Shown: piece after piece, positions 9,482-17,685 of the stretch
How the letters are laid out: each line of letters starts with the position of its first letter
Position numbering within the stretch: the first letter of the stretch is position 1
Source of the DNA: Rhodococcus xishaensis
Lineage (GTDB): Bacteria; Actinomycetota; Actinomycetes; Mycobacteriales; Mycobacteriaceae
Assembly (NCBI RefSeq): GCF_004011825.1
Contig: NZ_RKLO01000006.1
Location: 124,001 to 188,000, forward strand
Length of the DNA: 64,000 nt
Reading direction: 5' to 3'
Position numbers and translations under genes: made by a program
Notes under the pieces: generated by a model
The model's database searches: none
The model's input: only the letters and a program-made list of their open reading frames with translations
What the model was told of the DNA's origin: nothing

Positions 9482-10675
9482 CTAGTTGGTCGGACGGTCG
9501 GTGCCGACCACCCACATCGAGAAGTACTGCGAGCCACCACCGTACGCGTGACCCAGGGCTTTGCGTGCACCATCGACCTGATGGTCGCCGGCGCGCTCCA
9601 TGACCTGCATGGCGGCCTCGGCGTACCGGATCATGCCGGACGCACCGATCGGGTTGGACGAGAGCACACCACCCGAAGCGTTGACCGGGAGCTGTCCGCC
9701 GATCGCTGTCTCACCGGCCTCGGTGAGCTTCCAGCCCTGGCCCTCCGGCATGAAGCCGAGGTTCTCGAGCCACATCGGCTCGAACCACGAGAACGGCACG
9801 TAGATCTCGGCCGCGTCGATCTCCTTCAACGGGTTGGTGATCCCGGCGGCCTTCCACAGCGCGGCGGCGGCAATCTGGCCGGCCTGCGGGTTCACCTGGT
9901 CGCGACCGGCGTACGTCGTGGGCTCGGTACGCATTGCGGTGGCGTGGATCCATGCGACCTTGCGTCCCTCCGACAGGACGTCCTGTGCGGCTTCTTCGTT
10001 GCCCATCACGATCGCGCAGGCACCGTCCGACGACGGACATGTCTCGTCGTAGCGGATCGGGTCCCACAGCATCTGCGACGCCTGCACCGACTCGACGGTG
10101 ATGTCGGGCTGCTTGAGGTGCGAGTAGGGATTGAGCGCACCGTTGTGACGGTCCTTCACCACAACCAGCGCGCCGATGTGCTCGGGCGCGCCGGAGCGGC
10201 GGATGTAGGAGCGTACGTGCGGAGCGAAGTAGCCGCCGGCACCAGCTCCGACCGGCATCGTGAACGGCACCGGGGTGGACAGGGCCCACATCGCGTTCGA
10301 CTCGGACTGCTTCTCCCACGACACGGCGAGCACGCGCTTGTGAGCACCGGCCTGTACGAGGCTGGCCGCAACGTTGCCCGTGGAACCGCCCACGGATCCG
10401 GCGGTGTGCACGCGGAGCAGCGGCTTGCCGTTGGCGCCCAGCGCATCCGACATCGCGAGCTCCGGCATCATCGAGCCCTCGAACAGGTCGGGGGCCTTGC
10501 CGACCACGATGGCGTCGATGTCGTCCCAGCCGACGTGGGCGTCGGCCATCGCGCGGTCGACGGCCTCGCGGACGAGGCCCGCCATCGTGACGTCCTGGCG
10601 CTTGGCGACGTAGTGGGTCTGCCCGGTGCCGAGGACGGCGGCCAGCTGCTTACCTCGGGAAATGTCACTCGCCAT
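9482..10675 (-). CDS. ltp3: Ltp3, SCP2-type thiolase-like aldolase
   Basis: 397 residues, close to Rv3523 (394). Thiolase-fold protein of the SCP-x/lipid-transfer type. The position of the thiolase nucleophile reads VHTAGSVGGSTG (residues 89-100) without a cysteine, so ordinary thiolysis is unlikely. Related Ltp2 is a retro-aldolase, and Rhodococcus ltp3/ltp4 are reported as needed for C24-branched sterol side chains. The C-terminal GHAYGGGSQYFSMWVVG is the usual GG-rich active-site loop. Its ATG overlaps the ltp4 stop (TGATG). Likely works with Ltp4 and the OB-fold protein encoded just upstream. Confidence 0.88.
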   Translation of the reverse strand: MASDISRGKQLAAVLGTGQTHYVAKRQDVTMAGLVREAVDRAMADAHVGWDDIDAIVVGKAPDLFEGSMMPELAMSDALGANGKPLLRVHTAGSVGGSTGNVAASLVQAGAHKRVLAVSWEKQSESNAMWALSTPVPFTMPVGAGAGGYFAPHVRSYIRRSGAPEHIGALVVVKDRHNGALNPYSHLKQPDITVESVQASQMLWDPIRYDETCPSSDGACAIVMGNEEAAQDVLSEGRKVAWIHATAMRTEPTTYAGRDQVNPQAGQIAAAALWKAAGITNPLKEIDAAEIYVPFSWFEPMWLENLGFMPEGQGWKLTEAGETAIGGQLPVNASGGVLSSNPIGASGMIRYAEAAMQVMERAGDHQVDGARKALGHAYGGGSQYFSMWVVGTDRPTN

Positions 10676-11742
10676 CAGTTGTTGCGTCCTTCCATGACTG
10701 CGACCAGGTTCTGCTGCAGCACAGGGCCGCTGGTGGCATGAGCGAGGGTGCGCTGTGCTTCGCCATTCATGATCTTGCGAGCCGCGTAGCCGATGCGTTC
10801 GAGGCCGCCGGAGAACATCGGATTGCCGGTGAGCGGGCCACCCGACGGGTTGATCGTGGCGGCGTCGGTGAGGCCGATCGCCTCGCGCAGGATCAGCTCC
10901 TGGTGCGTGAACGGTGCGTGGAGTTCGGCGACATCGACGCTCTTCGCGTCGCCGCCGGTTGCTGCCCGGGCCGCCGCGGCGGTGGAGGGCGACGTGGTCA
11001 GGTCACGTGCACCGATGTTGGGTGAGTCGATACGGTGCTCGATGCCGGTGATCCACGCCGGGCGCTCGCATAGTTCGCGGGCGCGGTCGCCGCGTGCGAG
11101 GACGACTGCGGCGGCACCGTCGGTGATCGGGGCACAGTCGTGCGCCCGCAACGGATCCGCGACGAACTCGGAGGCCAGCAGCGTCTCGACGTCGACCTCA
11201 CCGGAGACCTGCGCGTTGGGGTTGCTCATGGCGGCGGCTCTGCTGCGCTTGGCGACCTCGGCCATGTCCGCGGTCGTCCACTTGCCGGCCTCGAGGCCCA
11301 GCCGGGCCTGCAGGCCGGCGACCGAGATCGAGTCCGGCCACAGCGGGGCCACGAGGTAGGGGTCCATCTGCATGGCCAGGACCTGCCGGAGGTTGCCGGC
11401 GGAGGACTTGCCGAAGCCGTACACGAGGGCGGTGTCGACCTCGCCGGTCAGCAGCTTGATCCATGCCTCGTACAGCGCCCAGGCGGCGTCCATCTCGACG
11501 TGCGACTCGTTGATCGGCGGCACGGGGCCGACCGCGTCCACCGCGGAGATGAACGAGAAGGCTCGCCCGGCCAGGTAGTCGGAGGAACCGGAGCACCAGA
11601 ATCCGATGTCGGACTTGGTGATTCCGAGGGTCGAGTACAACTCCTGGAAACAGGGGACCAGCATCTCGACACCGTTGGTGGTGCCGGTGGTCTCGCGCAC
11701 ATGGGGGGCCTGTGCGAAGCCGACGACTGCAATGTCTGTCAT
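10675..11742 (-). CDS. ltp4: Ltp4, thiolase-like lipid-transfer protein
   Basis: 355 residues from ATG 11742 (MTDIAVVGFAQAPHVRETTG); Rv3522 has 354. A longer in-frame reading would overlap the upstream gene and is rejected. Thiolase-like fold, but the nucleophile region reads ESHVEMDAAWAL (79-90) with no cysteine, like its partner Ltp3. Expected to cleave C-C bonds as an aldol-lyase in C24-branched (phytosterol) side chains, probably in complex with the DUF35 protein 14 nt upstream. The complex is inferred from the Ltp2-ChsH2 precedent. Confidence 0.88.
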   Translation of the reverse strand: MTDIAVVGFAQAPHVRETTGTTNGVEMLVPCFQELYSTLGITKSDIGFWCSGSSDYLAGRAFSFISAVDAVGPVPPINESHVEMDAAWALYEAWIKLLTGEVDTALVYGFGKSSAGNLRQVLAMQMDPYLVAPLWPDSISVAGLQARLGLEAGKWTTADMAEVAKRSRAAAMSNPNAQVSGEVDVETLLASEFVADPLRAHDCAPITDGAAAVVLARGDRARELCERPAWITGIEHRIDSPNIGARDLTTSPSTAAAARAATGGDAKSVDVAELHAPFTHQELILREAIGLTDAATINPSGGPLTGNPMFSGGLERIGYAARKIMNGEAQRTLAHATSGPVLQQNLVAVMEGRNN

Positions 11743-11756
11743 GGTTCTCGAGGCTC

Positions 11757-12734
11757 CTAGAGGTGGTGCTTGTAGGTGTCGTAGTCCGCGTCCGGCTCGC
11801 CGGTGGGACGGAAGTGCGAAATGTTCTTGAGCGAGTACTCCCACTCGTCCTTCGGCTTCCACACGGCCTCGATACGCATGCCCATCCGGACTTCGGAAGC
11901 ATCGCAGTCGAGAATCAGGTGGAGGAACGGGATGTCGGCGCCGTCGAGCAGGACGTAGGCCGCCACGTACGGCGGCTTGATCTGCTGGCCCATGAAGGGG
12001 ACGTTGACGATGCAGAAGGTCGTGACGATGCCCTTGTCGGAGACTTCGACCTGCTCCGTCGTCGGGATGCCTTCGGTCGGGCTCGCGCTGCGCGGCGGGA
12101 CGTAGACCTTGGCGCCCGGTCCGGTGCGTCCGCCGATCACCTTGCCCGCGGCGAGGCCGCGGAGGTAGAAGCTCTCCTCGAACGACGCGGTGTGCGTGTA
12201 GTCCAGGTCGACCGGTGTGATGATCCCGGTTACCGGGTCGCCGCCGGAAGCTGTTGCGGTGGATGCTGAGTCACTCTCACCGGGCTCGAAGCAGGCGATG
12301 TCCCGGATGTGTCCGGTGCGCTCGTCGGCCCAGCGAACTCGCACCCGCATCCCGGTGCTCATCGCGTCCGGGGACCCGGCATCGACGGCGTGCAGGATCG
12401 ACGTGTCGGCACCGTCGAGCTTGATCAGGGCCCACGCGAACGGATGCGTCAGGGGTTGGCCGTCGATCGGATCGGGCATCCACGTCCAGCTGACGACGGT
12501 TCCGGTGTCCGAGACGTCCACGAAGTCGGTCATCGGTTCGTGGGTCGAGGGATCGAATTCCGGTGGCGGCACGTGGATGCGGCCGTCGGATCCGCGGGCA
12601 CCGATGACCTTACGGTCACGAAGAGCCGTAACGAACGCTCCGATGGTCGGCCCCACCGATCGGGTGTAGTCGAATTTCAGATTAAGTGGTGCTCTCAGTG
12701 GCTGCTCGGCCACTCCGCTCTTTCCAGGGGTCAC
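11757..12734 (-). CDS. Tandem DUF35 OB-fold protein (Rv3521-like)
   Basis: 325 residues with two related OB-fold halves: about 20-150 (IHVPPPEFDPSTHEPMTDFV, ... MRVRVRWADERTG) and about 170-310 (VYVPPRSASPTEGIPTTEQV, ... MRIEAVWKPKDEWEY). DUF35 proteins partner with SCP2-type thiolase-like enzymes; ChsH2 supplies one to Ltp2. The zinc-ribbon cysteines of many DUF35 proteins are not seen. First gene of the ltp operon with a KstR box directly upstream. Role is probably a structural or substrate-binding subunit for Ltp3/Ltp4. Confidence 0.8.
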   Translation of the reverse strand: MTPGKSGVAEQPLRAPLNLKFDYTRSVGPTIGAFVTALRDRKVIGARGSDGRIHVPPPEFDPSTHEPMTDFVDVSDTGTVVSWTWMPDPIDGQPLTHPFAWALIKLDGADTSILHAVDAGSPDAMSTGMRVRVRWADERTGHIRDIACFEPGESDSASTATASGGDPVTGIITPVDLDYTHTASFEESFYLRGLAAGKVIGGRTGPGAKVYVPPRSASPTEGIPTTEQVEVSDKGIVTTFCIVNVPFMGQQIKPPYVAAYVLLDGADIPFLHLILDCDASEVRMGMRIEAVWKPKDEWEYSLKNISHFRPTGEPDADYDTYKHHL

Positions 12735-12743
12735 AGAATCGAG

Positions 12744-12757
12744 TAGAACAGGTTCTT
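12744..12757. promoter_or_regulatory. KstR operator, ltp operon / LLM gene
   Basis: TAGAACAGGTTCTT, 12 of 14 to the perfect box. It lies 10 nt upstream of the DUF35 gene and 50 nt upstream of the divergent LLM oxidoreductase, in a 73-nt gap, so one site could repress both. Confidence 0.78.
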
Positions 12758-12807
12758 ATTATCGTGGCAAGAGTCACGCCTGATCACCGCTGATACGGAG
12801 GCACGCA

Positions 12808-13848
12808 ATGAAGCTTGGGTTGCAACTTGGGTACTGGGGCGCACAGCCTCCGGCCAACGCACAGGAGTTGGTGAACGAGGCGGACGCCTCCGGGTTCGAC
12901 TCCGTGTTCTCGGCCGAGTCGTGGGGCAACGATGCCTTCACTCCGCTTGCGTGGTGGGGTTCGAACAGCGAGCGCATCCGGCTGGGTACCTCGGTGGCGC
13001 AGTTGTCGGCGCGGACGCCCACGAACTGCGCGATGCACGCCCTCACGCTCGACCACCTGTCCGGTGGGCGAGCGATCCTCGGCCTCGGCGTGTCCGGCCC
13101 GCAGGTCGTCGAGGGCTGGTACGGGCAGCCGTTCAAGAAGCCGTTGGCCCGCACTCGCGAGTACGTCTCGATCGTGCGTCAGGTCCTCGCGCGTGAAGCG
13201 GCGGTTCGCAACGACGGTCCGCACTATCCGCTGCCGTACACCGGGCCCAACTCGATGGGACTCGGCAAGCCGCTCAAGCCGATCACCCATCCGCTGCGAG
13301 CCGATCTACCGATCTGGCTGGGTTCTGAGGGACCCAAGAACGTTGCGCTGACCGCCGAGATCGCGGACGGCTGGCTGGCGATCTACTACACGCCGCGACT
13401 GGCACCGATGTACAACGAGTGGCTCGACGAGGGATTCGCACGTCCGGGCGCGCGACGCAGCCGCGAGGACTTCGAGGTGGCCGCGACATGCCAGGTCGTC
13501 ATCACGGATGATCGCAAGGCGGAGATCGACAACCTCAAGCCGATCACCGCGCTGTACGTCGGCGGCATGGGTGCGGCCGAGATGAACTTCCATGCCCAGG
13601 TGTACACCCGGATGGGATACGGCGACGAGGTCAAGGAAATCCAGCGTCTGTTCCTGTCCGGACGCAAGGAAGAGGCCGCCGCCATCGTGCCCGACCAGAT
13701 GGTCACGGACACGATGATCATCGGCAACATCGACGAGGTGCGTACGCAGGTCAAGCAGTGGGAGGACGCCGGCGTAACGATGCTGTTGGTGACGTGCCGC
13801 TCCGTCGAGCAAATGCGTCAGCTCGCGGCAGCCGTCGGCACGGCCTGA
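12808..13848 (+). CDS. LLM-class F420-dependent oxidoreductase (Rv3520c-like)
   Basis: 346 residues against 347 for Rv3520c, which also sits divergent to Rv3521. Luciferase-like TIM barrel: MKLGLQLGYWGAQPPANAQE at the N-terminus, GRAILGLGVSGPQVVEGWYG, and PIWLGSEGPKNVALTAEIAD. Expected to use F420 and act on a sterol catabolite; no experimental role is evident. RBS ACGGAGG lies 7 nt ahead of the ATG. Terminates at a strong hairpin. Confidence 0.85.
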   Translation: MKLGLQLGYWGAQPPANAQELVNEADASGFDSVFSAESWGNDAFTPLAWWGSNSERIRLGTSVAQLSARTPTNCAMHALTLDHLSGGRAILGLGVSGPQVVEGWYGQPFKKPLARTREYVSIVRQVLAREAAVRNDGPHYPLPYTGPNSMGLGKPLKPITHPLRADLPIWLGSEGPKNVALTAEIADGWLAIYYTPRLAPMYNEWLDEGFARPGARRSREDFEVAATCQVVITDDRKAEIDNLKPITALYVGGMGAAEMNFHAQVYTRMGYGDEVKEIQRLFLSGRKEEAAAIVPDQMVTDTMIIGNIDEVRTQVKQWEDAGVTMLLVTCRSVEQMRQLAAAVGTA

Positions 13849-13862
13849 TCTCCTCGGATACG

Positions 13863-13910
13863 CAAAAGGGGCGGCCCGTGGTGGGAATCCACCACGGGCC
13901 GCCCCTTTTG
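13863..13910. terminator. Strong bidirectional terminator
   Basis: Stem of about 22 bp with a 4-nt loop, flanked by A4 and T4, between convergent genes (LLM gene ends 13848, echA19 ends 13956). It works as a rho-independent terminator in both directions. Confidence 0.9.
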
Positions 13911-13955
13911 GTGTTGCGCGGGCGATGCTCGGCGGCTAACCGGGCCGCCCGGTGG

Positions 13956-14780
13956 CTACCGGCCGGTGAATTTGGGGGCGCGCTTCTCGGCGAAGGAGCG
14001 CGGGCCCTCCTTGGCGTCGTCACTCTTGAACACCGCGGCCCCGATCTCGGCCTCGAGCTTGAACGCGTCCTCTTCGTGCATGCCCTCGGTGTCGCGGATG
14101 GTCTTCAGGATCGCCTGTACCGCGATCGGGCCGTTGGCGGCGATCTGCTCAGCGATCTCGAGCGCCCTGTCCAGTGCTCGACCGTCGGGGACGACGTGGC
14201 TGATCAGCCCGATCTCCTTGGCCTCCGGCGCGGGCACCGTCCGGCCGGTGAGCAGGATCTCGGCGGCGAGGGTGTAGGGGAGCTGGCGGACGAGGCGGAC
14301 CGCGGAGCCACCAAGGGGGAACAGGCCCAGTCGTGCCTCGGAGACGCCGAAGCGCGCGCTCTCGCCGGCGACGCGAATGTCGGTGCCCTGAAGAATCTCG
14401 GTGCCGCCCGCGATCGCCGGGCCCTCGACCGCGGCGATGAGCGGCTTGCTGAGGCGGCGGCCCTTGAGTAGTGCCGGGAGCTTGGTCAGGTCCATCCCGC
14501 CCTCGCCGAACCTGTCGCCGGGGGCGTTCCGGTTCATCTCCTTGAGGTCCATGCCCGCACAGAACGTGCCACCCGCACCAGTGAGAATCGCGACGCGGAT
14601 GTCGGGATCCGAGTCGACCCGGTCCCAGGCCTCGGCCATGATCGCCATCATCTCGCCTGACAGCGCATTGCGCGCCTCGGGCCGGTTCATGGTCACGATG
14701 AGGACGTGGCCGCGCTTCTCGACCAGGCAGTGAGGCGATTTCGCCGAAACGTCAGATTTCTCGGTGGTTTCGGTGGACAC
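13956..14780 (-). CDS. echA19: EchA19, steroid enoyl-CoA hydratase
   Basis: 274 residues, crotonase fold. Oxyanion-hole motif [16 protein letters not shown], the active-site [20 protein letters not shown] segment and the [18 protein letters not shown] segment are clear. It hydrates side-chain enoyl-CoA made by FadE26-FadE27 or related dehydrogenases. Divergent from fadD19 around a KstR box, exactly as Rv3516/Rv3515c. The first 15 residues are a variable Thr/Ser/Glu-rich lead. Confidence 0.9.
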   Translation of the reverse strand: MSTETTEKSDVSAKSPHCLVEKRGHVLIVTMNRPEARNALSGEMMAIMAEAWDRVDSDPDIRVAILTGAGGTFCAGMDLKEMNRNAPGDRFGEGGMDLTKLPALLKGRRLSKPLIAAVEGPAIAGGTEILQGTDIRVAGESARFGVSEARLGLFPLGGSAVRLVRQLPYTLAAEILLTGRTVPAPEAKEIGLISHVVPDGRALDRALEIAEQIAANGPIAVQAILKTIRDTEGMHEEDAFKLEAEIGAAVFKSDDAKEGPRSFAEKRAPKFTGR

Positions 14781-14836
14781 TTAGGCGCTCCCTGGATGTA
14801 TGTGAGTTGAGTCTCAGATTGGGTCTTGTCAGTGAC

Positions 14837-14850
14837 AGTAACACGTTCTA
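14837..14850. promoter_or_regulatory. KstR operator, echA19/fadD19
   Basis: AGTAACACGTTCTA, 12 of 14 to the perfect box. It ends only 10 nt before the fadD19 GTG, and TACTTT at 14849-14854 could be a -10 element overlapping it, so fadD19 may be transcribed leaderless. Confidence 0.75.
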
Positions 14851-14860
14851 CTTTGTTGAC

Positions 14861-16510
14861 GTGGCCATACATATCGCAGACCTCGTAGAGCACTCGATCG
14901 ACCTCAACCCGGACCGCCTCGCGCTGGTTGATGCGGAGCGCGGGATCACTTTCGCGCAGCTGGAGGAGCGCGCCAACCGGCTGGCCAATTACCTGCGTGA
15001 TCAGGGCGTCAAGCCGGGCGACAAGGTGGGCATCTACAGTCGCAACACCATCGAAGCCATCGAATCGATGGTCGCGGTGTTCAAGGCTCGCGCCATGATG
15101 GTCAACGTCAACTTCCGGTACGTCGAGAACGAGTTGCAGTACATCTTCGAGAACTCGGACATGGTTGCACTCATCCACGAGCGTCGCTACGCGGACAAGG
15201 TGGCCACCGTCCTGCCGAACACCCCGCTGGTCAAGACGGCGATCGTGGTCGAGGACGGAACGGATCTCGACTACTCGTCGTACGGCGGCGTCGAGTACGA
15301 GACCGCACTGTCGAAGGGTTCTCCGGAGCGGAACTTCGGTGACCGCAGCCCCGACGACATCTTCATCCTCTACACCGGCGGCACCACAGGCATGCCCAAG
15401 GGCGTCATGTGGCGGCACGAGGACTGGTGGCGGGTACTCGGCGGCGGCATCAACTTCGTCACCGGCGAATACGTCAAGGACGAATGGGAGGTGGCGAAGA
15501 TCGGCGCCGAGAACCCGGCGATGATCCGCTTCCCGATTCCGCCGATGATCCACGGCGGGTCGCAGTCCGCGGTGTTCCACAGCCTCTTCGGCGGCGGCAC
15601 CCTGGTGATGGTGCCCGAGTTCGACGGGCATGCGGTGTGGCAGGCCATCGACCGGCACAAGGTCAACCTCATCTTCATCACCGGTGACGCGATGGCCCGT
15701 CCGATGATCGACGCGCTCCTCGAGGGCAACCCGGAGACCGGTGAACCGTACGACCTCTCCTCGCTCTACGTCATCGCCAGCAGCGCGGCACTGTTCTCCC
15801 CGGCGCTGAAGGAGCAGTTCCTCGAGCTGCTGCCGAACCGGATGCTGACCGACTCGATCGGCTCGTCCGAGACCGGATTCGGCGGCCTTGCGACCATCAC
15901 CAAGGGTTTCGAGCACTCCGGTGGTCCGCGGGTGAAGATCGATGCCGCGACCGTCGTCCTCGACGACGAGGGCAACCAGATCGAGCCCGGTTCGGGCAAG
16001 GTCGGCATGCTCGCGCGCAGCGGCCACATTCCCGTCGGTTACTACAAGGACGAGGAGAAGACCAAGGCGACGTTCAAGCTCATCAACGGGACCCGATACT
16101 CGATCCCCGGTGACTATGCCACGGTCGAGGAGGACGGCACCGTCACGATGCTCGGACGCGGATCGGTCTCGATCAACAGCGGCGGCGAGAAGATCTACCC
16201 CGAAGAGGTCGAAGGCGCCATCAAGACACACCCGGATGTCTTCGACGTGCTCGTGGTCGGCATGCCCGACGAGCGCTGGGGCAACCGTGTCGTCGCTGTC
16301 ATCGCACCGCGCCCCGGAACTCGTCCGAGCCTGGCCGACATCGTCAAGTCGGCCCGCAACGAGATCGCCGGGTACAAGGTGCCGCGCAGCATGTGGCTGG
16401 TCGACGAGATCAAGCGTTCGCCTGCCGGCAAGCCCAACTACAAGTGGGCCACCGCGCAGACCCAGTCTCGTGAAGCGGACGACCACCTGACCAACGGCAA
16501 GGACGCGTGA
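14861..16510 (+). CDS. fadD19: FadD19, steroid-26-oate CoA ligase
   Basis: 549 residues (family about 548). Adenylate-forming enzyme that activates the sterol side-chain carboxylate; in Rhodococcus it is linked to C24-branched sterols. P-loop ILYTGGTTGMPKGVMWRHED, DSIGSSETGFGG and the hinge region GRGSVSINSGGEKIYPEEVE are visible. GTG 14861 is chosen because VAIHIADLVEH aligns with the mycobacterial N-terminus; no Shine-Dalgarno precedes it, consistent with a leaderless message. The stop overlaps the next ATG (TGATG). Confidence 0.92.
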   Translation: MAIHIADLVEHSIDLNPDRLALVDAERGITFAQLEERANRLANYLRDQGVKPGDKVGIYSRNTIEAIESMVAVFKARAMMVNVNFRYVENELQYIFENSDMVALIHERRYADKVATVLPNTPLVKTAIVVEDGTDLDYSSYGGVEYETALSKGSPERNFGDRSPDDIFILYTGGTTGMPKGVMWRHEDWWRVLGGGINFVTGEYVKDEWEVAKIGAENPAMIRFPIPPMIHGGSQSAVFHSLFGGGTLVMVPEFDGHAVWQAIDRHKVNLIFITGDAMARPMIDALLEGNPETGEPYDLSSLYVIASSAALFSPALKEQFLELLPNRMLTDSIGSSETGFGGLATITKGFEHSGGPRVKIDAATVVLDDEGNQIEPGSGKVGMLARSGHIPVGYYKDEEKTKATFKLINGTRYSIPGDYATVEEDGTVTMLGRGSVSINSGGEKIYPEEVEGAIKTHPDVFDVLVVGMPDERWGNRVVAVIAPRPGTRPSLADIVKSARNEIAGYKVPRSMWLVDEIKRSPAGKPNYKWATAQTQSREADDHLTNGKDA

Positions 16511-17625
16511 TGCGCACGGATCTCGCCGAGAAGTTCGGCGTCCAGTACCCGATCTTCGGGTTCACGCCGTCCGAGCACGTCGCTGCCGCGATCTCGCGTG
16601 CCGGTGGCCTCGGCGTCCTGGGATGCGTCCGGTTCAACGACCCGGACGAACTCGACGCCACCCTGACGTGGATGGACGAGAACACCGACGGCAAGCCGTA
16701 CGGTGTCGACATCGTGATGCCGGCCAAGGTGCCCACCGAGGGTGCCGTGGTCGATCTCGACAAGCTCATCCCCGCCGAGCACAAAGCGTTCGTCAACCGC
16801 ACTCTCGACGAGCTCGGTGTGCCGCCGCTCTCCGACGACGTCGAGCACGCCACGGGTGTGCTCGGCTGGCTGCACTCGGTCGCACGCTCGCATGTCGACG
16901 TCGCGCTCAAGCACCGGATCTCGTTGATCGCCAACGCTCTCGGCTCTCCGCCGAAGGACGTCATCGATCTGGCCCACGAGAAGGGTGTTCCGGTCGCAGC
17001 GCTCGCCGGTGCCGTCGACCACGCTCGGAGCCATGTCGCGAACGGTGTGGACATCGTCATCGCCCAGGGCTACGAGGCCGGCGGGCACACCGGTGAGATC
17101 GCGTCGATGGTGCTCGTCCCCGAGATCGTCGACGCCGTCGGCGGGGACGCCGCGGTGCTTGCGGCCGGCGGAATCGGCAGCGGCCGACAGGTCGCGGCAG
17201 CGTTGGCACTCGGCGCATCCGGCGTGTGGATGGGTTCCTACTGGCTCACCACGAGCGAGTACAGGCTGGGCGCAGTAGCCGAAGGACCGACCTCGGTCCA
17301 GCGTGCGCTCCTCGCCGCGTCATCCTCCGATACGGTCCGTTCCCGGATCTTCTCCGGCAAGCCCGCCCGGCTGTTGAAGACCAAGTGGACCGAGGCGTGG
17401 GCCAAGCCCGATGCGCCCGAACCGCTTCCGATGCCGTTGCAGAACATTCTCGTCAGCGAGGCACATCAGCGAATCTCCGCCGGCGGCGATTCCGAGGTCG
17501 TGGCGATGCCGGTCGGACAGATCGTCGGGCGGATGAACGAGATCCGGCCGGTCGCCGAGGTCATGGCCGAGTTGATCGAGGGATTCGAGTCCACGCTCTC
17601 GCGGCTCGACGGTCTGAAGAACTGA
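16510..17625 (+). CDS. Nitronate monooxygenase-like flavoprotein
   Basis: 371 residues, 2-nitropropane dioxygenase/enoyl-reductase-type TIM barrel with FMN. The N-terminus MRTDLAEKFGVQYPIFGFT, GGLGVLGCVRF, the QGYEAGGHTGEIASMVLVPE loop and VLAAGGIGSGRQVAAALALG phosphate-binding motif are visible. Coupled to fadD19 through TGATG (GTG 16507 is an alternative start). Probably a reductase or oxidase for a sterol CoA intermediate, as its relative IpdC is; true nitronate oxidation is less likely in this context. Confidence 0.82.
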   Translation: MRTDLAEKFGVQYPIFGFTPSEHVAAAISRAGGLGVLGCVRFNDPDELDATLTWMDENTDGKPYGVDIVMPAKVPTEGAVVDLDKLIPAEHKAFVNRTLDELGVPPLSDDVEHATGVLGWLHSVARSHVDVALKHRISLIANALGSPPKDVIDLAHEKGVPVAALAGAVDHARSHVANGVDIVIAQGYEAGGHTGEIASMVLVPEIVDAVGGDAAVLAAGGIGSGRQVAAALALGASGVWMGSYWLTTSEYRLGAVAEGPTSVQRALLAASSSDTVRSRIFSGKPARLLKTKWTEAWAKPDAPEPLPMPLQNILVSEAHQRISAGGDSEVVAMPVGQIVGRMNEIRPVAEVMAELIEGFESTLSRLDGLKN

Positions 17626-17640
17626 CGCGCAAGTAGAGCT

Positions 17641-17676
17641 ACAGCGCCCCGGGACGAGGTTGTTCCGGGGCGCTGT
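17641..17676. terminator. Bidirectional hairpin terminator
   Basis: ACAGCGCCCCGG (17641-17652) pairs perfectly with 17665-17676 around a 12-nt loop, between the convergent flavoprotein and fadD17 genes. Confidence 0.8.
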
Positions 17677-17685
17677 TGTCGGTTG

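Noticed and set aside
8595-9515. Extended N-terminus for the NTF2-like protein
   Set aside because: The extension lies antiphase to the F420-type oxidoreductase on the same strand and gives Arg-rich low-complexity sequence; ATG 8594 fits the domain.
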